Shown: positions 26,221 through 36,557, numbered from the stretch's first letter. The stretch: 64,000 nucleotides of DNA from an uncultured Thiodictyon sp. (GCF_903946935.1 NZ_CAJAXH010000071.1:1-64000); one strand, 5' to 3'. Program-made: numbers and translations. The notes: generated by a model from the sequence alone, not told the origin.

Positions 26221-26351
26221 TCACGCCAAGGCGCCAAGCCCGCCAAGAAATATAGATGGGGTAGACCCAGCATCCAGATCAACCGCCGGGTGAATCGCCC
26301 AGCACAGATAACGCACTGGAAAACCTTGGCGAGCTTGGCGCCTTGGCGTGA
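26221..26351. repeat. 27-bp imperfect inverted repeat after urtE
   Basis: Arms 26221-26247 (TCACGCCAAGGCGCCAAGCC...) and 26325-26351 match at 26 of 27 positions with a 77-nt spacer. It lies between the end of the urt operon and the ferritin gene, on whose upstream side it also falls. Confidence 0.7.
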
Positions 26352-26415
26352 CAACCGCTCTTTCCAGGTCTAAACCTTCACGTATGAAGATGCCCTCGGG
26401 TGCCGCCTTTTCAAG

Positions 26416-27111
26416 CTAGACGTTCAGATACTGCCGCACCAGATCGTCGCCAAGCTCGGCCATCGCCCCGCTCGCCATCAGCCGGCCGCGGTCGAGGATG
26501 ACAAAGCGGTCGGCAACGCGGCGGGCGAACGGGAGTTTCTGCTCCACCAGGATCACTGTAAGACCCAACTCGTCGATCAGACGCCGTATGATGTCGCCGA
26601 TCTCGGCCACGATATTGGGCTGGATGCCCTCGGTGGGCTCGTCCAGGATCAGTAACTTGGGGTCGATGACCAGCGCGCGCCCGATCGCCAGTTGCTGCTG
26701 CTGACCGCCGGAGAGGTCGCCGCCGCGGCGCCCGAGCATCTGTTTGAGGACCGGAAAGAGCTCGTAGATGAAGGCCGGCACCTGGCGCTGGCCATCCCGT
26801 CTGGCCGGCAGCCCGATGCGCAGGTTCTCCTCGACCGTCAGCAACGGGAAGATCTGCCGGCCCTGAGGGACATAGCCCAGACCCAAGCCGGCGCGCCGCT
26901 CGGCCGGCAGCCGGGCCAGGTCCTGCCCCTGGTAGAGCAGCGCCCCGGAGCGCACCGGCAGCAGCCCCATGATGCACTCCATCAGGGTGGTCTTACCCAC
27001 CCCGTTGCGGCCCATGACACAGGTACACTCACCGGCCGGCACCGCGAAACCCAGGTCCCAGAGGGTGTGACTCTCGCCATAGAACTGGTTCAGCCCTTGG
27101 ATGTTCAGCAT
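26416..27111 (-). CDS. urtE: Urea ABC transporter ATP-binding protein UrtE
   Basis: 231 residues, starting MLNIQGLNQFYGESHTLWD, which is typical of UrtE. The NBD motifs are complete: Walker A GRNGVGKTT near 36-44, Q-loop YVPQGRQIFP, signature LSGGQQQQLAIGRAL, Walker B LLILDEPTEGIQPN, and a switch region near VILVEQK. It pairs with UrtD to power the UrtBC permease. The EGIQP variant and LivF-like length mark it as the branched-chain/urea type. The start at 27111 sits 4 bp after the urtD stop. Confidence 0.95.
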   Translation of the reverse strand: MLNIQGLNQFYGESHTLWDLGFAVPAGECTCVMGRNGVGKTTLMECIMGLLPVRSGALLYQGQDLARLPAERRAGLGLGYVPQGRQIFPLLTVEENLRIGLPARRDGQRQVPAFIYELFPVLKQMLGRRGGDLSGGQQQQLAIGRALVIDPKLLILDEPTEGIQPNIVAEIGDIIRRLIDELGLTVILVEQKLPFARRVADRFVILDRGRLMASGAMAELGDDLVRQYLNV

Positions 27112-27115
27112 CGGG

Positions 27116-27925
27116 TCACTCACCAAGATAGACCTCGACCACCCGCGGGTCATGCTGGACCTCGTCCATCGAGCCCTCGGCGAGCACGGCCCCCTGATTC
27201 AGCACCGTCACCCGCTTGGCGATGGAGCGCACGAAGTCCATGTCGTGCTCCACAACGACCACCGAGTGCTTGCCCTCCAGTGACAGGAGCAACTGCGCGG
27301 TGCGCTCCATCTCCTGGTGGGTCATGCCGGCCACCGGTTCGTCGACCAGCAACAGGAGCGGATCCTGCATCAACAACATGCCGATCTCCAGCCACTGCTT
27401 CTGGCCGTGGGAGAGTGCGCCGGCTGGGCGTCCGGCGTGCTCGTTGAGGCCGATGATGGTCAATACCTCGTCGATACGGTCGCGCTCTTCGCCCGAGAGT
27501 CGGGCGAAGAGTGTGGGCCAGACCCGCTTGTCGCCGGCCATGGCGAGCTCCAGGTTCTCAATCACCCGATGCTGCTCAAAGACCGTCGGTTTCTGAAACT
27601 TGCGGCCGATACCGGCCTGGGCGATACGCGGCTCGTCCAATTCCAACAGATTGATCGACTGACCGAAAAAGACAAAGCCCCGATCCGGCTTGGTCTTGCC
27701 GGTTACCACGTCCATCATGGTGGTCTTGCCGGCCCCATTGGGTCCGATCACACAGCGCAACTCGCCCACGTCGACATAGAATGACAGGTCGTTGAGGGCG
27801 CGAAAGCCATCGAAACTGACCGTGACCCCTTCCACATAGAGCAGGGTCTGGTGCGAGATATCCAGGGTCTCGGCCAGCGTCTTGCCCGGATTGAGATATT
27901 GCCAACGCTCCACCTGTCCGCCCAT
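27116..27925 (-). CDS. urtD: Urea ABC transporter ATP-binding protein UrtD
   Basis: 269 residues. LivG-type nucleotide-binding protein with Walker A GPNGAGKTTMMD near 60-71, Q-loop IGRKFQKPTVFEQ, signature LSHGQKQWLEIGMLL, Walker B LLLLVDEPVAGMT and switch His in VVVEHDMDFV. The LSHGQKQWLEIG signature is characteristic of UrtD rather than LivG. The first base overlaps the end of urtC by one nucleotide, so the permease and ATPase genes are coupled. Confidence 0.96.
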   Translation of the reverse strand: MGGQVERWQYLNPGKTLAETLDISHQTLLYVEGVTVSFDGFRALNDLSFYVDVGELRCVIGPNGAGKTTMMDVVTGKTKPDRGFVFFGQSINLLELDEPRIAQAGIGRKFQKPTVFEQHRVIENLELAMAGDKRVWPTLFARLSGEERDRIDEVLTIIGLNEHAGRPAGALSHGQKQWLEIGMLLMQDPLLLLVDEPVAGMTHQEMERTAQLLLSLEGKHSVVVVEHDMDFVRSIAKRVTVLNQGAVLAEGSMDEVQHDPRVVEVYLGE

Positions 27926-29010
27926 CAGCCGGCCCTCCGCAGGGTCATCAGACCCGCGATGCCACGTGGCAGAAAGAGCGTGACCAACACAAACAGCCCG
28001 CCCAGCGCAAACAGCCAGGCATCGGGAAAGATACCGGTGAAGACGGTCTTGCCATAATTCACCAACAAGGCCCCGGCCACCGCCCCGTAGAGCGTGGCGC
28101 GCCCGCCGACCGCAACCCAGATGACCAGCTCGATCGAGTTCAATGGCGAGAATTCGCCGGGATTGATGATGCCCACCTGCGGCACATAGAGCGCCCCGGC
28201 CACCCCCGCCAGCATGGCGGAGAAGGTGAAGATGGCAGCCTTGGCCCGCTCCACCCGGTAACCGATGAAGCGGGTCCGCGACTCGGCATCGCGAATGGCC
28301 ACCGCCACCCGTCCCAGGCGTGAACTGACGATGTAGCGGCTCGCCAGATAGCCCAGTGCCAAGGCCAGGGCGGAGGCGATGAAGAGCCCGGCACGGGTGC
28401 CATCCGCCTGGAGGCTGACACCCAGGATATCCTTGAAATCGGTCAGGCCATTATTGCCTCCGAAGCCCATCTCATTGCGAAAGAAGGCGAGCATCAAAGC
28501 ATAGGTGAGTGCCTGGGTGATGATCGAGAGATAGACCCCGGTAACCCGCGAGCGGAAGGCGAGATAGCCAAAGCAGTAGGCCAGGACCCCGGGCACCAGG
28601 ATGGCCATCAGGGCGGCGAACCAGAACCGATCGAAGCCATGCCAGAACCAGGGCAACTCCGGCCAGTTGAGAAACACCATAAAGTCGGGCAGGGTCGGAT
28701 TGCCATAGACCCCACGATCCCCCACCTGGCGCATCAGATACATGCCCATCGCATAGCCGCCTAGGGCAAAGAAGGCCCCATGACCCAGGCTCAGGATCCC
28801 CAGATAGCCCCACACCAAGTCGACGGCCACCGCGAGCAAGGCATAGGTGAGGTACTTGCCGAGCAGTGTCACCGTATAGGTGGAGACATGCCAGGGGCTC
28901 GCCGCCGGGACCGCCAGGCTCAGGATGGGGACCAGGATACCCACCGCCAAGAGTACGGCGAGCATGACCTGACCGCCCGTATCGCCTCTCAATGCCTTGA
29001 CTATCCTCAT
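27925..29010 (-). CDS. urtC: Urea ABC transporter permease UrtC
   Basis: 361 residues with about nine to ten transmembrane helices (LivM type). The typical UrtC segment DLVWGYLGILSLGHGAFFALGGYAMGMYLMR lies near 64-94. A soluble loop with NPTLPDFMVFLNW follows, and VGGRATLYGAVAGALLVNYGKT lies near the C-terminus. Forms the membrane channel with UrtB. It is separated from urtB by about 70 bp containing one GCAAATGAACGC element. Confidence 0.95.
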   Translation of the reverse strand: MRIVKALRGDTGGQVMLAVLLAVGILVPILSLAVPAASPWHVSTYTVTLLGKYLTYALLAVAVDLVWGYLGILSLGHGAFFALGGYAMGMYLMRQVGDRGVYGNPTLPDFMVFLNWPELPWFWHGFDRFWFAALMAILVPGVLAYCFGYLAFRSRVTGVYLSIITQALTYALMLAFFRNEMGFGGNNGLTDFKDILGVSLQADGTRAGLFIASALALALGYLASRYIVSSRLGRVAVAIRDAESRTRFIGYRVERAKAAIFTFSAMLAGVAGALYVPQVGIINPGEFSPLNSIELVIWVAVGGRATLYGAVAGALLVNYGKTVFTGIFPDAWLFALGGLFVLVTLFLPRGIAGLMTLRRAG

Positions 29011-29041
29011 GCCGGTATACTCGAAGCGCTTGGGATGAAGA

Positions 29042-29070
29042 ATTTGCGTTCATTCGCGTTCATTTGCGGA
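29042..29070. repeat. GCAAATGAACGC-type element between urtB and urtC
   Basis: ATTTGCGTTCATTCGCGTTC and continuing to 29070, with GAAGAATT directly before it and ACCATCATTCTGTTC after it. This is the same element class as at 15042, 23914 and 56387, here inside the urt operon. Confidence 0.75.
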
Positions 29071-29082
29071 CCATCATTCTGT

Positions 29083-30699
29083 TCACCCCTCCGCCGCCCG
29101 ACCGCGTTGGGGGAAGAGCCCGCGGGGTCGCTTCTGAATAAACAGGATAATGAAGACCAGCACCAGGATCTTGGCCAGCACGGCGCCGGCCCAGGGCTCC
29201 ATGAACTTATTGGCAACCCCCAGCACGGTGCCGCCGATCAGGGTTCCCCACAGGTTACCCACCCCGCCGAAGACTACTACCATAAAGGAGTCGATGATGT
29301 AGGCCTGCCCCATGTTGGGACCCACGTTGGTGAGCTGTGACAGGGCCACCCCGGCAACCCCTGCGATCCCGGCGCCGAGCCCAAAGGTGAGGGCGTCGAC
29401 CCGCGCGGAGCGCACCCCCATGGCGCGGGCCATGGCCCGATTCTGCGACACCGCCCGCACCTGGAGCCCCAGCGCGGTGCGCTTGAGGATCAGCAGCAAT
29501 GCCAGGAAGACCAGCATGGCAAACACCAGGATATAGAGCCGGTTGAAGGTCAGGGCCAGCCCCGGGTTGAGTTGCCAGGAGCCGCTCATCCAGGAGGGAT
29601 TCTCCACCGTCACGTTTTGCGCCGACACGGTAGTGCGGACCAGTTGTTGGAGGATCAGACTGATGCCGAAGGTGGCCAGCAGCGTCTCCAACGGGCGACC
29701 ATAGAGGAAGCGGATGACGGTCCGCTCAATGGCGACGCCGAAGAGTCCGGCGACGATGAAGGCGGCCGGGATGGCGATGAACAGCGAATAATCGAGCAGC
29801 CCCGGCATCGCCTGCTGGACCAGATAGGTGGTATAGGCCCCGAGCATCATCAATTCACCATGGGCCATATTGATCACACCCATGACGCCGAAGGTGATGG
29901 CCAGCCCGATGGCCGCCAGGACCAGGACCGACCCCAGGCTCAAGCCGAAGAAGAGGGTCTCAGCCCGAGCGTTCCAGGCTACCCGCGCATCGATGCCGGC
30001 CAGCGCCTGACGGGCGGCGACCGCCACCGCGGGGTCGAGCGCGTCGGTCGCGAGCAGGGTCGCCAATGCATTGCGCGCCTCGGGATAGAGGCTGCCGTCC
30101 AGGTGGGCGATGGCCGCGCGTTGAGACTCGGCGGTGCCGACCTGGAGGTCTGCCACCGCCATCGCCAGGTCGAGCGTTGCACGCACCCGCGTGTCCCGCT
30201 CCTGCCCCAGGCGGGCGCGCAGGGCCGCCACCGCCGCCGGGTTAGGGTCCTGCATCAGCGCCCGCGCCGAATGCAGCCGCACCTGCGGATCGGGACTGCC
30301 CAGGCTTAGTGCGGCGATGGCACCGCGCAGCTCGGTGCGCAGCGCGTTGGTCAGCGTAATCTTTTTGATTGAGGCGCGGTCGACCTCTCCCAGGTCCGCC
30401 CCGGTGATGGGGTGGATCGACCGAACAACAGACCCCGCTGAACGCACCAGGACGACGGGCGGATCGCCCTCCCTGGCATAGAGGTCGCCTACCAGCAGAC
30501 CCTCGAGGATCGGGAGGGCCCGCACCTCACCGGCCGCAACAATGGCCGCCACCGCCTGCTTCTTCACCGGCAAGGCACGGTCGGCCAACCCCGGCAAGGC
30601 GTCTTCCAGTGTGTCGGCGGCCGCCGCACCCAGCCAGAGCAGACCAAGGAGGGCTATGGCCGTGATGGCCCGACTGATTCGGCAGTGACTGCGTGGCAT
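29083..30699 (-). CDS. urtB: Urea ABC transporter permease UrtB
   Basis: 538 residues. A cleavable signal peptide (residues 1-28, ending AAAADT) is followed by a periplasmic helical extension of about 200 residues and then the LivH-type permease with about eight helices (about 240-530). The segments GVMGVINMAHGELMMLGAYTTYL and FGGVGNLWGTLIGGTVLGVANK are typical. The long exported N-terminal region is usual for proteobacterial UrtB. The start at 30699 is chosen because it begins the signal peptide; the frame extends to 30969 through a hairpin repeat and the urtA 3' end, which is not plausible. Confidence 0.94.
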   Translation of the reverse strand: MPRSHCRISRAITAIALLGLLWLGAAAADTLEDALPGLADRALPVKKQAVAAIVAAGEVRALPILEGLLVGDLYAREGDPPVVLVRSAGSVVRSIHPITGADLGEVDRASIKKITLTNALRTELRGAIAALSLGSPDPQVRLHSARALMQDPNPAAVAALRARLGQERDTRVRATLDLAMAVADLQVGTAESQRAAIAHLDGSLYPEARNALATLLATDALDPAVAVAARQALAGIDARVAWNARAETLFFGLSLGSVLVLAAIGLAITFGVMGVINMAHGELMMLGAYTTYLVQQAMPGLLDYSLFIAIPAAFIVAGLFGVAIERTVIRFLYGRPLETLLATFGISLILQQLVRTTVSAQNVTVENPSWMSGSWQLNPGLALTFNRLYILVFAMLVFLALLLILKRTALGLQVRAVSQNRAMARAMGVRSARVDALTFGLGAGIAGVAGVALSQLTNVGPNMGQAYIIDSFMVVVFGGVGNLWGTLIGGTVLGVANKFMEPWAGAVLAKILVLVFIILFIQKRPRGLFPQRGRAAEG

Positions 30700-30738
30700 G
30701 GCATGACCTAAATCGGGAAACGCAATGGCTCTTTCTCG

Positions 30739-30808
30739 TTCCCACGCTCCAGCGTGGGAATGCCGTGCGGGCGCTGCGCGTCCGCTCTGGCGACGGGACG
30801 CGCAGCGC
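30739..30808. repeat. Two hairpins between urtA and urtB
   Basis: TTCCCACGCT (30739-30748) pairs with 30751-30760, and GCGCTGCGCGTCC (30771-30783) pairs with 30796-30808. The first belongs to a TTCCCACGC family also seen at 58171-58193. The pair may cause partial termination or protect the 3' end of the urtA message, which would allow more binding protein than permease. Confidence 0.7.
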
Positions 30809-30821
30809 GAGCCCCATCGCC

Positions 30822-32120
30822 CTACTTCGCCTTGGTCCCCAGACAGGTCTTGGTCTTGGTGTTGTAGTTGCCGCAGTTGATCGGTGCGGTCCAGTCGGCC
30901 TCCAGGTCCTTGGAGCCCGGCAGGTAATTGGACCAGGCGTCGCCGGGGACGGTGCCCTTGGTCTGCCATACCACGGCGAACTGACCGTCATCCTGAATCT
31001 CGCCGATCAGCACCGGCTTGGTGATGTGGTGATTGGGCAGCATCTTGGCGATCCCGCCCGTCAGATTCGGTGTTTCCAGCCCGATGATCGCCGCCGCCAC
31101 CTTGTCCGGATCGGTGCTGCCGGCCTTCTCCACCGCCTTCACCCACAGGTCGAAGCCGATCATATGGGCCTCCATCGGATCGTTGGTGACCCGCTTGGGG
31201 TCCTTGATGAACTCATGCCACTGCTTGATGAAGGCGGCATTCTCCGGCGTATCCACACTCATGAAATAGTTCCAGGCGGCGAGGTGCCCGACCAGCGGCT
31301 TGGTATCGATGCCGGAGAGTTCCTCTTCACCGACCGAGAAGGCCACCACCGGGATCTTCTCGGCCGACACGCCCTGATTACCCAGCTCCTTATAGAATGG
31401 GACATTGGCGTCGCCGTTGATTGTCGAGACGACCGCGGTCTTCTTGCCGGCGGAGCCGAACTTCTTGATCTCCGAGACGATAGACTGCCAGTCGGAATGA
31501 CCGAAGGGCGTGTAGTTGATCATGATGTCCTTGGCGGCCACCCCCTTCTGCTTGAGATAGGCCTCCAGGATCTTATTGGTGGTGCGCGGGTAGACATAGT
31601 CGGTGCCCGCCAGGACCCAGCGCTTGACCCCCTGGCTCATCAAATAGTCCACCGCCGGGATCGCCTGCTGATTGGGCGCCGCACCGGTGTAGAAGACATT
31701 CTTGGAGGACTCCTCGCCCTCGTACTGAACGGGGTAGAACAGCAGCCCGTTCAACTCCTCGAAGACCGGCAGGACCGATTTGCGCGACACCGAGGTCCAA
31801 CAGCCGAAGACCACCGCCACCTTGTCCTTCTCCAGCAGCTCGCGGGCCTTCTCGGCGAACAACGGCCAGTTGGAGGCCGGGTCCACCACCACCGCCTCCA
31901 GTTGCTTACCCAACAGACCGCCCTTCTTATTCTGTTCGTCGACCAACATCAGGACCGTATCCTTGAGCGTGGTCTCGCTGATGGCCATGGTGCCGGAGAG
32001 CGAGTGCAGCACCCCGACCTTGATCGTGTCATCCGCGGCCTGCGCCGGGACCAGGCTCGACAACCCCAGGGCCAGGCCCGCGCCCAGCACCAGCCGCTTG
32101 ATAAAATCGCGTTTCCGCAT
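30822..32120 (-). CDS. urtA: Urea-binding protein UrtA of the urea ABC transporter
   Basis: 432 residues, usual for UrtA. N-terminal signal MRKRDFIKRLVLGAGLALGL with an Arg-rich start and AQA cleavage site near 28; it could use Tat or Sec. The type I periplasmic-binding fold begins IKVGVLHSLSGTMAISE, with conserved WTSVSRKSVLPVFE and the C-terminal NCGNYNTKTKTC. It captures urea in the periplasm for UrtBCDE. The frame extends to 32555, but the signal peptide fixes the start at 32120. It is first in urtABCDE; the 236 bp upstream should hold the promoter, but I could not pick reliable hexamers or a nitrogen-regulator site. Confidence 0.96.
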   Translation of the reverse strand: MRKRDFIKRLVLGAGLALGLSSLVPAQAADDTIKVGVLHSLSGTMAISETTLKDTVLMLVDEQNKKGGLLGKQLEAVVVDPASNWPLFAEKARELLEKDKVAVVFGCWTSVSRKSVLPVFEELNGLLFYPVQYEGEESSKNVFYTGAAPNQQAIPAVDYLMSQGVKRWVLAGTDYVYPRTTNKILEAYLKQKGVAAKDIMINYTPFGHSDWQSIVSEIKKFGSAGKKTAVVSTINGDANVPFYKELGNQGVSAEKIPVVAFSVGEEELSGIDTKPLVGHLAAWNYFMSVDTPENAAFIKQWHEFIKDPKRVTNDPMEAHMIGFDLWVKAVEKAGSTDPDKVAAAIIGLETPNLTGGIAKMLPNHHITKPVLIGEIQDDGQFAVVWQTKGTVPGDAWSNYLPGSKDLEADWTAPINCGNYNTKTKTCLGTKAK

Positions 32121-32356
32121 CGATGTGACTCCCCCGGTTGTGGCGATGAAGACAGGGGCCGCAAATTGGACCCGCACCAAGTCAATTAGCAAATCTTGGG
32201 CCAATCGGCGTACACCGCTGATCTGCTTGCACCCTACCCCCCTCGTGGGGGAATACTGGGGTGAGGCGCAGCGGCTCGCGGGAATAATGGTCCGGCGGAC
32301 AAGCGGCAGTCGCCCTGTTTTGGTGCGACCGCTCGGTTCGGGTGCTGCAATGCGCC

Positions 32357-33145
32357 TTACGACCGCCGCGCCAATACCGCCGACATCCGCTCCAGTTGCC
32401 CGGACCACCAGCGATCGGCCACGGGGTCGTGATTGGTCGACAGGGACCAGAGCTTGAGACGGGGATGGACCTCCAGCATGGAGAGTGCCGCGCTGGGGTC
32501 GTCGCTGACCACGGCACCCGAGTCCAGGAACCAGAAGTCGCCCCAGCGAATGCAATGACTCATGATGTTATGACCGACCAGGACCAGGTCGACCCCGGGC
32601 ACCTGCCGTCCCGGCAAGCCATGGATCGCCTGGTTGGCGCTCGTGCGCGACCAGAGGGCGATTTGGCGGGCCTGACCCCGATCGTCCTCCAGGGCCGCGA
32701 GCCATTGCGCCCAGTCATAGCCCGGGGTCACGTCCGCATGAACCAGGCCGATCCGCCCCACCCCGGTGGTCAGTTGGCAGGCCCACGGCAGGGCGGCGAG
32801 CTGGGCGCGCACCTGGGGGGAGTCCCAGGGATAACCGGCGGACCAGTCGCCGCCGTTGATGATCCATTGCAGCCAAGCCCCACGGTCCTCGACTGCATCG
32901 AGCATGAGCTGCTCGTGGTTGCCGCGAAGGGCCCGGAACCAGGGTTGCTCCAGGAGTGCGAGACACCGCTCAGAGTAGGGCCCGCGGTCGATCAGGTCGC
33001 CCAAGGACCAGACCAGATCGCACCCCGGGTCAAAGCCGGCGCGCTCCAAGAGCGATTCGCAGGCATGGGCCATCCCGTGGAGGTCGCCAAGTACGAACAC
33101 GCGGCCAGGATGCGAAGCAAGATCAAGACGTACGACAGGCGACAC
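32357..33145 (-). CDS. PPP-family metallophosphatase (bacterial Ser/Thr phosphatase type)
   Basis: 262 residues from a GTG. The phosphoprotein-phosphatase motif series is present: FVLGDLHGMAH (GDxHG) near 17-27, WSLGDLIDRGPYS (GDxxDRG) near 45-57, and RALRGNHEQLM (GNHE) near 70-80. Later metal-binding histidines lie in GLVHADVTPG and VLVGHNIMSH. Such PrpA-like enzymes dephosphorylate proteins or small phosphoesters using Mn2+ in the cytosol. The neighbours, urtA upstream and a glycosyltransferase, do not suggest a substrate. Confidence 0.88.
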   Translation of the reverse strand: MSPVVRLDLASHPGRVFVLGDLHGMAHACESLLERAGFDPGCDLVWSLGDLIDRGPYSERCLALLEQPWFRALRGNHEQLMLDAVEDRGAWLQWIINGGDWSAGYPWDSPQVRAQLAALPWACQLTTGVGRIGLVHADVTPGYDWAQWLAALEDDRGQARQIALWSRTSANQAIHGLPGRQVPGVDLVLVGHNIMSHCIRWGDFWFLDSGAVVSDDPSAALSMLEVHPRLKLWSLSTNHDPVADRWWSGQLERMSAVLARRS

Positions 33146-33214
33146 GGGGTTTCACTGCATCAGGTTGCGGACCGTTGGGGTGGGATCTGAGCGGAAACCC
33201 CCTCGCGGTCCAGA

Positions 33215-34396
33215 CTAGGAGGTGCGCCCTGGGCCAGCTAGCCGGCGGCCCGCGACGATGGTCGCATAGAACGCGAGCAACCGCTCTGCCATCGCCGGCG
33301 CGGACCAGGATTGGGCGTAGGCCGTACCTGCCCGACCCAGGGTCGCGCGCCGCTGCGGGTCCGCCAGCAGCAGCGCCGCCTGGTCGGCGAACGCCTGCTC
33401 CTCTTCCGGGGCAATCAGGCAGCCGGCCCCCTCCACCAACACCTCAGCGGTTCCCATCACTGCGGTGGAGACCACCGGTACCCCCAGCGCCAGGGCCTCC
33501 AGCAGCACCAGCCCCTGAGTCTCGGTGTTAGAGGCGAATATGAAGGCGTCACCCGCCCGATAACAGTCCTCCAGCTCACCATTACGATCCAGATAGCCGA
33601 CGAACAGGGTGTTCTGTGCGAGCCCCAAGGCCTGCGCCTGGTCCTGGAGTTCACGCCGCGCCGGACCCTCGCCCGCCACCACCAGGAGGACATCCGGAAT
33701 TGCCTGCTTGACCCGTGCCAGCACCCGCAGCAGAAAGTCGACATTCTTCTCGAAGGCGAGTCGGCCCACATGCACCAGCACCGGGCGCTGCAAGGGAATG
33801 CCGTGGCGGGCGCGGAACGCGGCCCTATCCCCCCGGCCGAATTGATCCAGCTCGATCCCGGTGGGGATGACGGCGCAGCGGGTGGTTACCCCGTAGCGTT
33901 GCAGGATCGAGAGCATTGCCTGGGACGGGACCACCAGTGCGTCCACGTCGTTGCATTGGGCGGCGGAGAAGCGCCGGGCGGCAAAACGCAGCCAGGCGGG
34001 GGGGATGAGGGGGACATACTTGTCCAGGTATTGCTCGAAGAAGGTGTGGTAGCTTTCCACCGTCGGCACGCCGAGCCGCCGCGCCAGGGCGACCCCGCTA
34101 TAGTGGGCGATGAAGGGGGTATGAATATGCACCAGATCGAAACCCCGACTCGCCAGGTCCAGCCGGTGTCGGCGCAAGGCGCGCACCCGCAGGAGGCGAT
34201 CCTCCGGGTCCAGGGGTAGCGCCCGCGAGGGGATGCGCAGGACCTCGAATGGCTCGGGCGCGCAGCGTCCGTAGTCCGGCGCGATCAGGGTCACCGCGTG
34301 CCCCTGCTCCACAAACTCGCGGGCAAAGGTCTGGATTGAGGTCGAAACCCCGTTTACTCGCGGGAAATACACGTCGGAGATCATCAACACGCGCAT
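33215..34396 (-). CDS. GT4-family glycosyltransferase
   Basis: 393 residues with a GT-B fold. The N-terminal acceptor domain starts MRVLMISDVYFPRVNGVSTSI, which is typical of the GT4 subgroup acting on lipids such as diacylglycerol or phosphatidylinositol. The C-terminal donor domain includes PVLVHVGRLAFEKNVDFLL, ASNTETQGLVLLEALALGVPVV (the E-X7-E nucleotide-sugar motif) and a helical C-terminus. No signal peptide; such enzymes are membrane-associated. The sugar and acceptor cannot be deduced. Confidence 0.88.
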   Translation of the reverse strand: MRVLMISDVYFPRVNGVSTSIQTFAREFVEQGHAVTLIAPDYGRCAPEPFEVLRIPSRALPLDPEDRLLRVRALRRHRLDLASRGFDLVHIHTPFIAHYSGVALARRLGVPTVESYHTFFEQYLDKYVPLIPPAWLRFAARRFSAAQCNDVDALVVPSQAMLSILQRYGVTTRCAVIPTGIELDQFGRGDRAAFRARHGIPLQRPVLVHVGRLAFEKNVDFLLRVLARVKQAIPDVLLVVAGEGPARRELQDQAQALGLAQNTLFVGYLDRNGELEDCYRAGDAFIFASNTETQGLVLLEALALGVPVVSTAVMGTAEVLVEGAGCLIAPEEEQAFADQAALLLADPQRRATLGRAGTAYAQSWSAPAMAERLLAFYATIVAGRRLAGPGRTS

Positions 34397-34472
34397 GGAG
34401 GGACGCCCCGATCATGGGTAAACTTCTAATGGTATCGTCTTGCCCCCGCTCCCGTCTTGAAGGAATGATGAC

Positions 34473-34880
34473 ATGACCCCTGTGCCGCCCCCTCCAGTCA
34501 AGTCCCAACCCGTCTGCGGCGCCAGCCGCGCCGCCTTGGCCCTGGCCCTCGGCCTGACCACTGCCGCCGCCGCCGCCGGCCCGACCATCTGGGGCTATGG
34601 CGTCAAGCCCTGCCGCGACTTTCTGGCCGCCGCCCCCGGCGACACGGCGCCGAGCGCGGTCGGCGGCAACGAGTATCTGCGCTATCGCGAGTGGCTCGCC
34701 GGGCTCGTCACCGGACTCAACCTGGCGACCGCCACCGACGTCCTGAGCGGCGCCGAGCTGGACGCCGCGCTCAACAGCATCCGCGCCCGCTGCCAGGCCC
34801 GCCCCAGCGACGACTTCTTTAGTGCCACCATGAATCTGGTCCGTTCACTGAGCCGGACCAAGGGCAAGGCCCCCAAGTAA
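34473..34880 (+). CDS. Small secreted protein with two cysteines
   Basis: 135 residues from an ATG with AAGGA upstream. A signal peptide occupies about residues 17-35 (ALALALGLTTAAAAAG), followed by GVKPCRDFLAAAP, YREWLAGLVTGLN and RARCQARPSDDFFSATMNLV. Two cysteines (about residues 49 and 110) could form a disulfide. The pattern vaguely resembles small periplasmic HdeA/Rap1a-like proteins, but I would not assign either. Divergent from the glycosyltransferase gene and upstream of coaD, with about 120 bp between. Confidence 0.75.
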   Translation: MTPVPPPPVKSQPVCGASRAALALALGLTTAAAAAGPTIWGYGVKPCRDFLAAAPGDTAPSAVGGNEYLRYREWLAGLVTGLNLATATDVLSGAELDAALNSIRARCQARPSDDFFSATMNLVRSLSRTKGKAPK

Positions 34881-34993
34881 TCGTCCGCTTGACCCGGCGG
34901 CACCCCATGCGCCGGAGTGCCCGCCTGTGCTATCGTGCGCCCCAGTTTGCGGTTGCGGCCCCGGAGGCGCACCGGCCATCCATCCGGAGTTGA

Positions 34994-35893
<900 letters not shown>

Positions 35894-35949
35894 GGCAGCG
35901 GGCGGCGGGTTCCCGCGGCGGGACCCGCGCCGCGCCCGTCTCGCACCAG

Positions 35950-35975
35950 GGGCGCCGCCGGGCGCCCTTTTTTTT
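35950..35975 (+). terminator. Rho-independent terminator after fdx
   Basis: GGGCGCC (35950-35956), loop GCCG, GGCGCCC (35961-35967), then eight T (35968-35975). Confidence 0.93.
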
Positions 35976-36173
35976 ATCATAGAAATTACGTATCCCGCGC
36001 TGGGCGCGGTTTAGATGCAGGCGTGACGGGAGTTGGAGGTCGCGAAGCGGGCAGTGGGTCGAGCGGTCGAGCGCGAGGTCGCACCGCGGGCGGCGCGGCG
36101 AAGCAGACGAAAGACCACGGCTTCCCCAATGGGCAGTACCCCCACCGCGCTGTCATCGCTACGCTGTCGCACC

Positions 36174-36548
36174 ATGGCCAAGAACAGCTTGAGCAAAGTA
36201 CGCGTCGCGATCGTCGAAGATGACGAGAGCGCTCGACGCTCGCTCGCGCGGCTGTTGCGCGCGGCCGGGATGCAGCCGACCACCTATGCGTCCGCCGAAG
36301 ACTTTCGCGCGGATCTGCCGCAACCGTGGTTTGCGTGCCTGTTGCTCGACGTGCAGTTGCTCGGCATGTCCGGGCTCGACCTGCAACGGCAACTGGCGGC
36401 GGAGGGCGTGGCGACGCCGGTGTTCTTTATCACCGCTCACGACGATCCCCGGGCGCGGGAGGAGGCGATGGCCGGCGGGTGCGCGGGGTTTTTCCGCAAA
36501 ACGGACGCCGGGAGCGCTCTACTCGACGCCATTCGGCGCGTCGTCTAA
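36174..36548 (+). CDS. Single-domain response regulator
   Basis: 124 residues from the ATG at 36174 (MAKNSLSKVRVAIVEDDES); the longer frame from 36033 adds an Arg-rich leader I regard as non-coding. It is a receiver domain only: acidic pair EDD near 14-16, phospho-acceptor Asp in LLLDVQLLGMSG near 59, Thr in FFITAHDD and Lys in FFRKTD. There is no output domain, so it probably works as a phosphotransfer or protein-interaction element for the adjacent histidine kinase, 9 bp downstream. Confidence 0.85.
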   Translation: MAKNSLSKVRVAIVEDDESARRSLARLLRAAGMQPTTYASAEDFRADLPQPWFACLLLDVQLLGMSGLDLQRQLAAEGVATPVFFITAHDDPRAREEAMAGGCAGFFRKTDAGSALLDAIRRVV

Positions 36549-36557
36549 TATTCCGCC

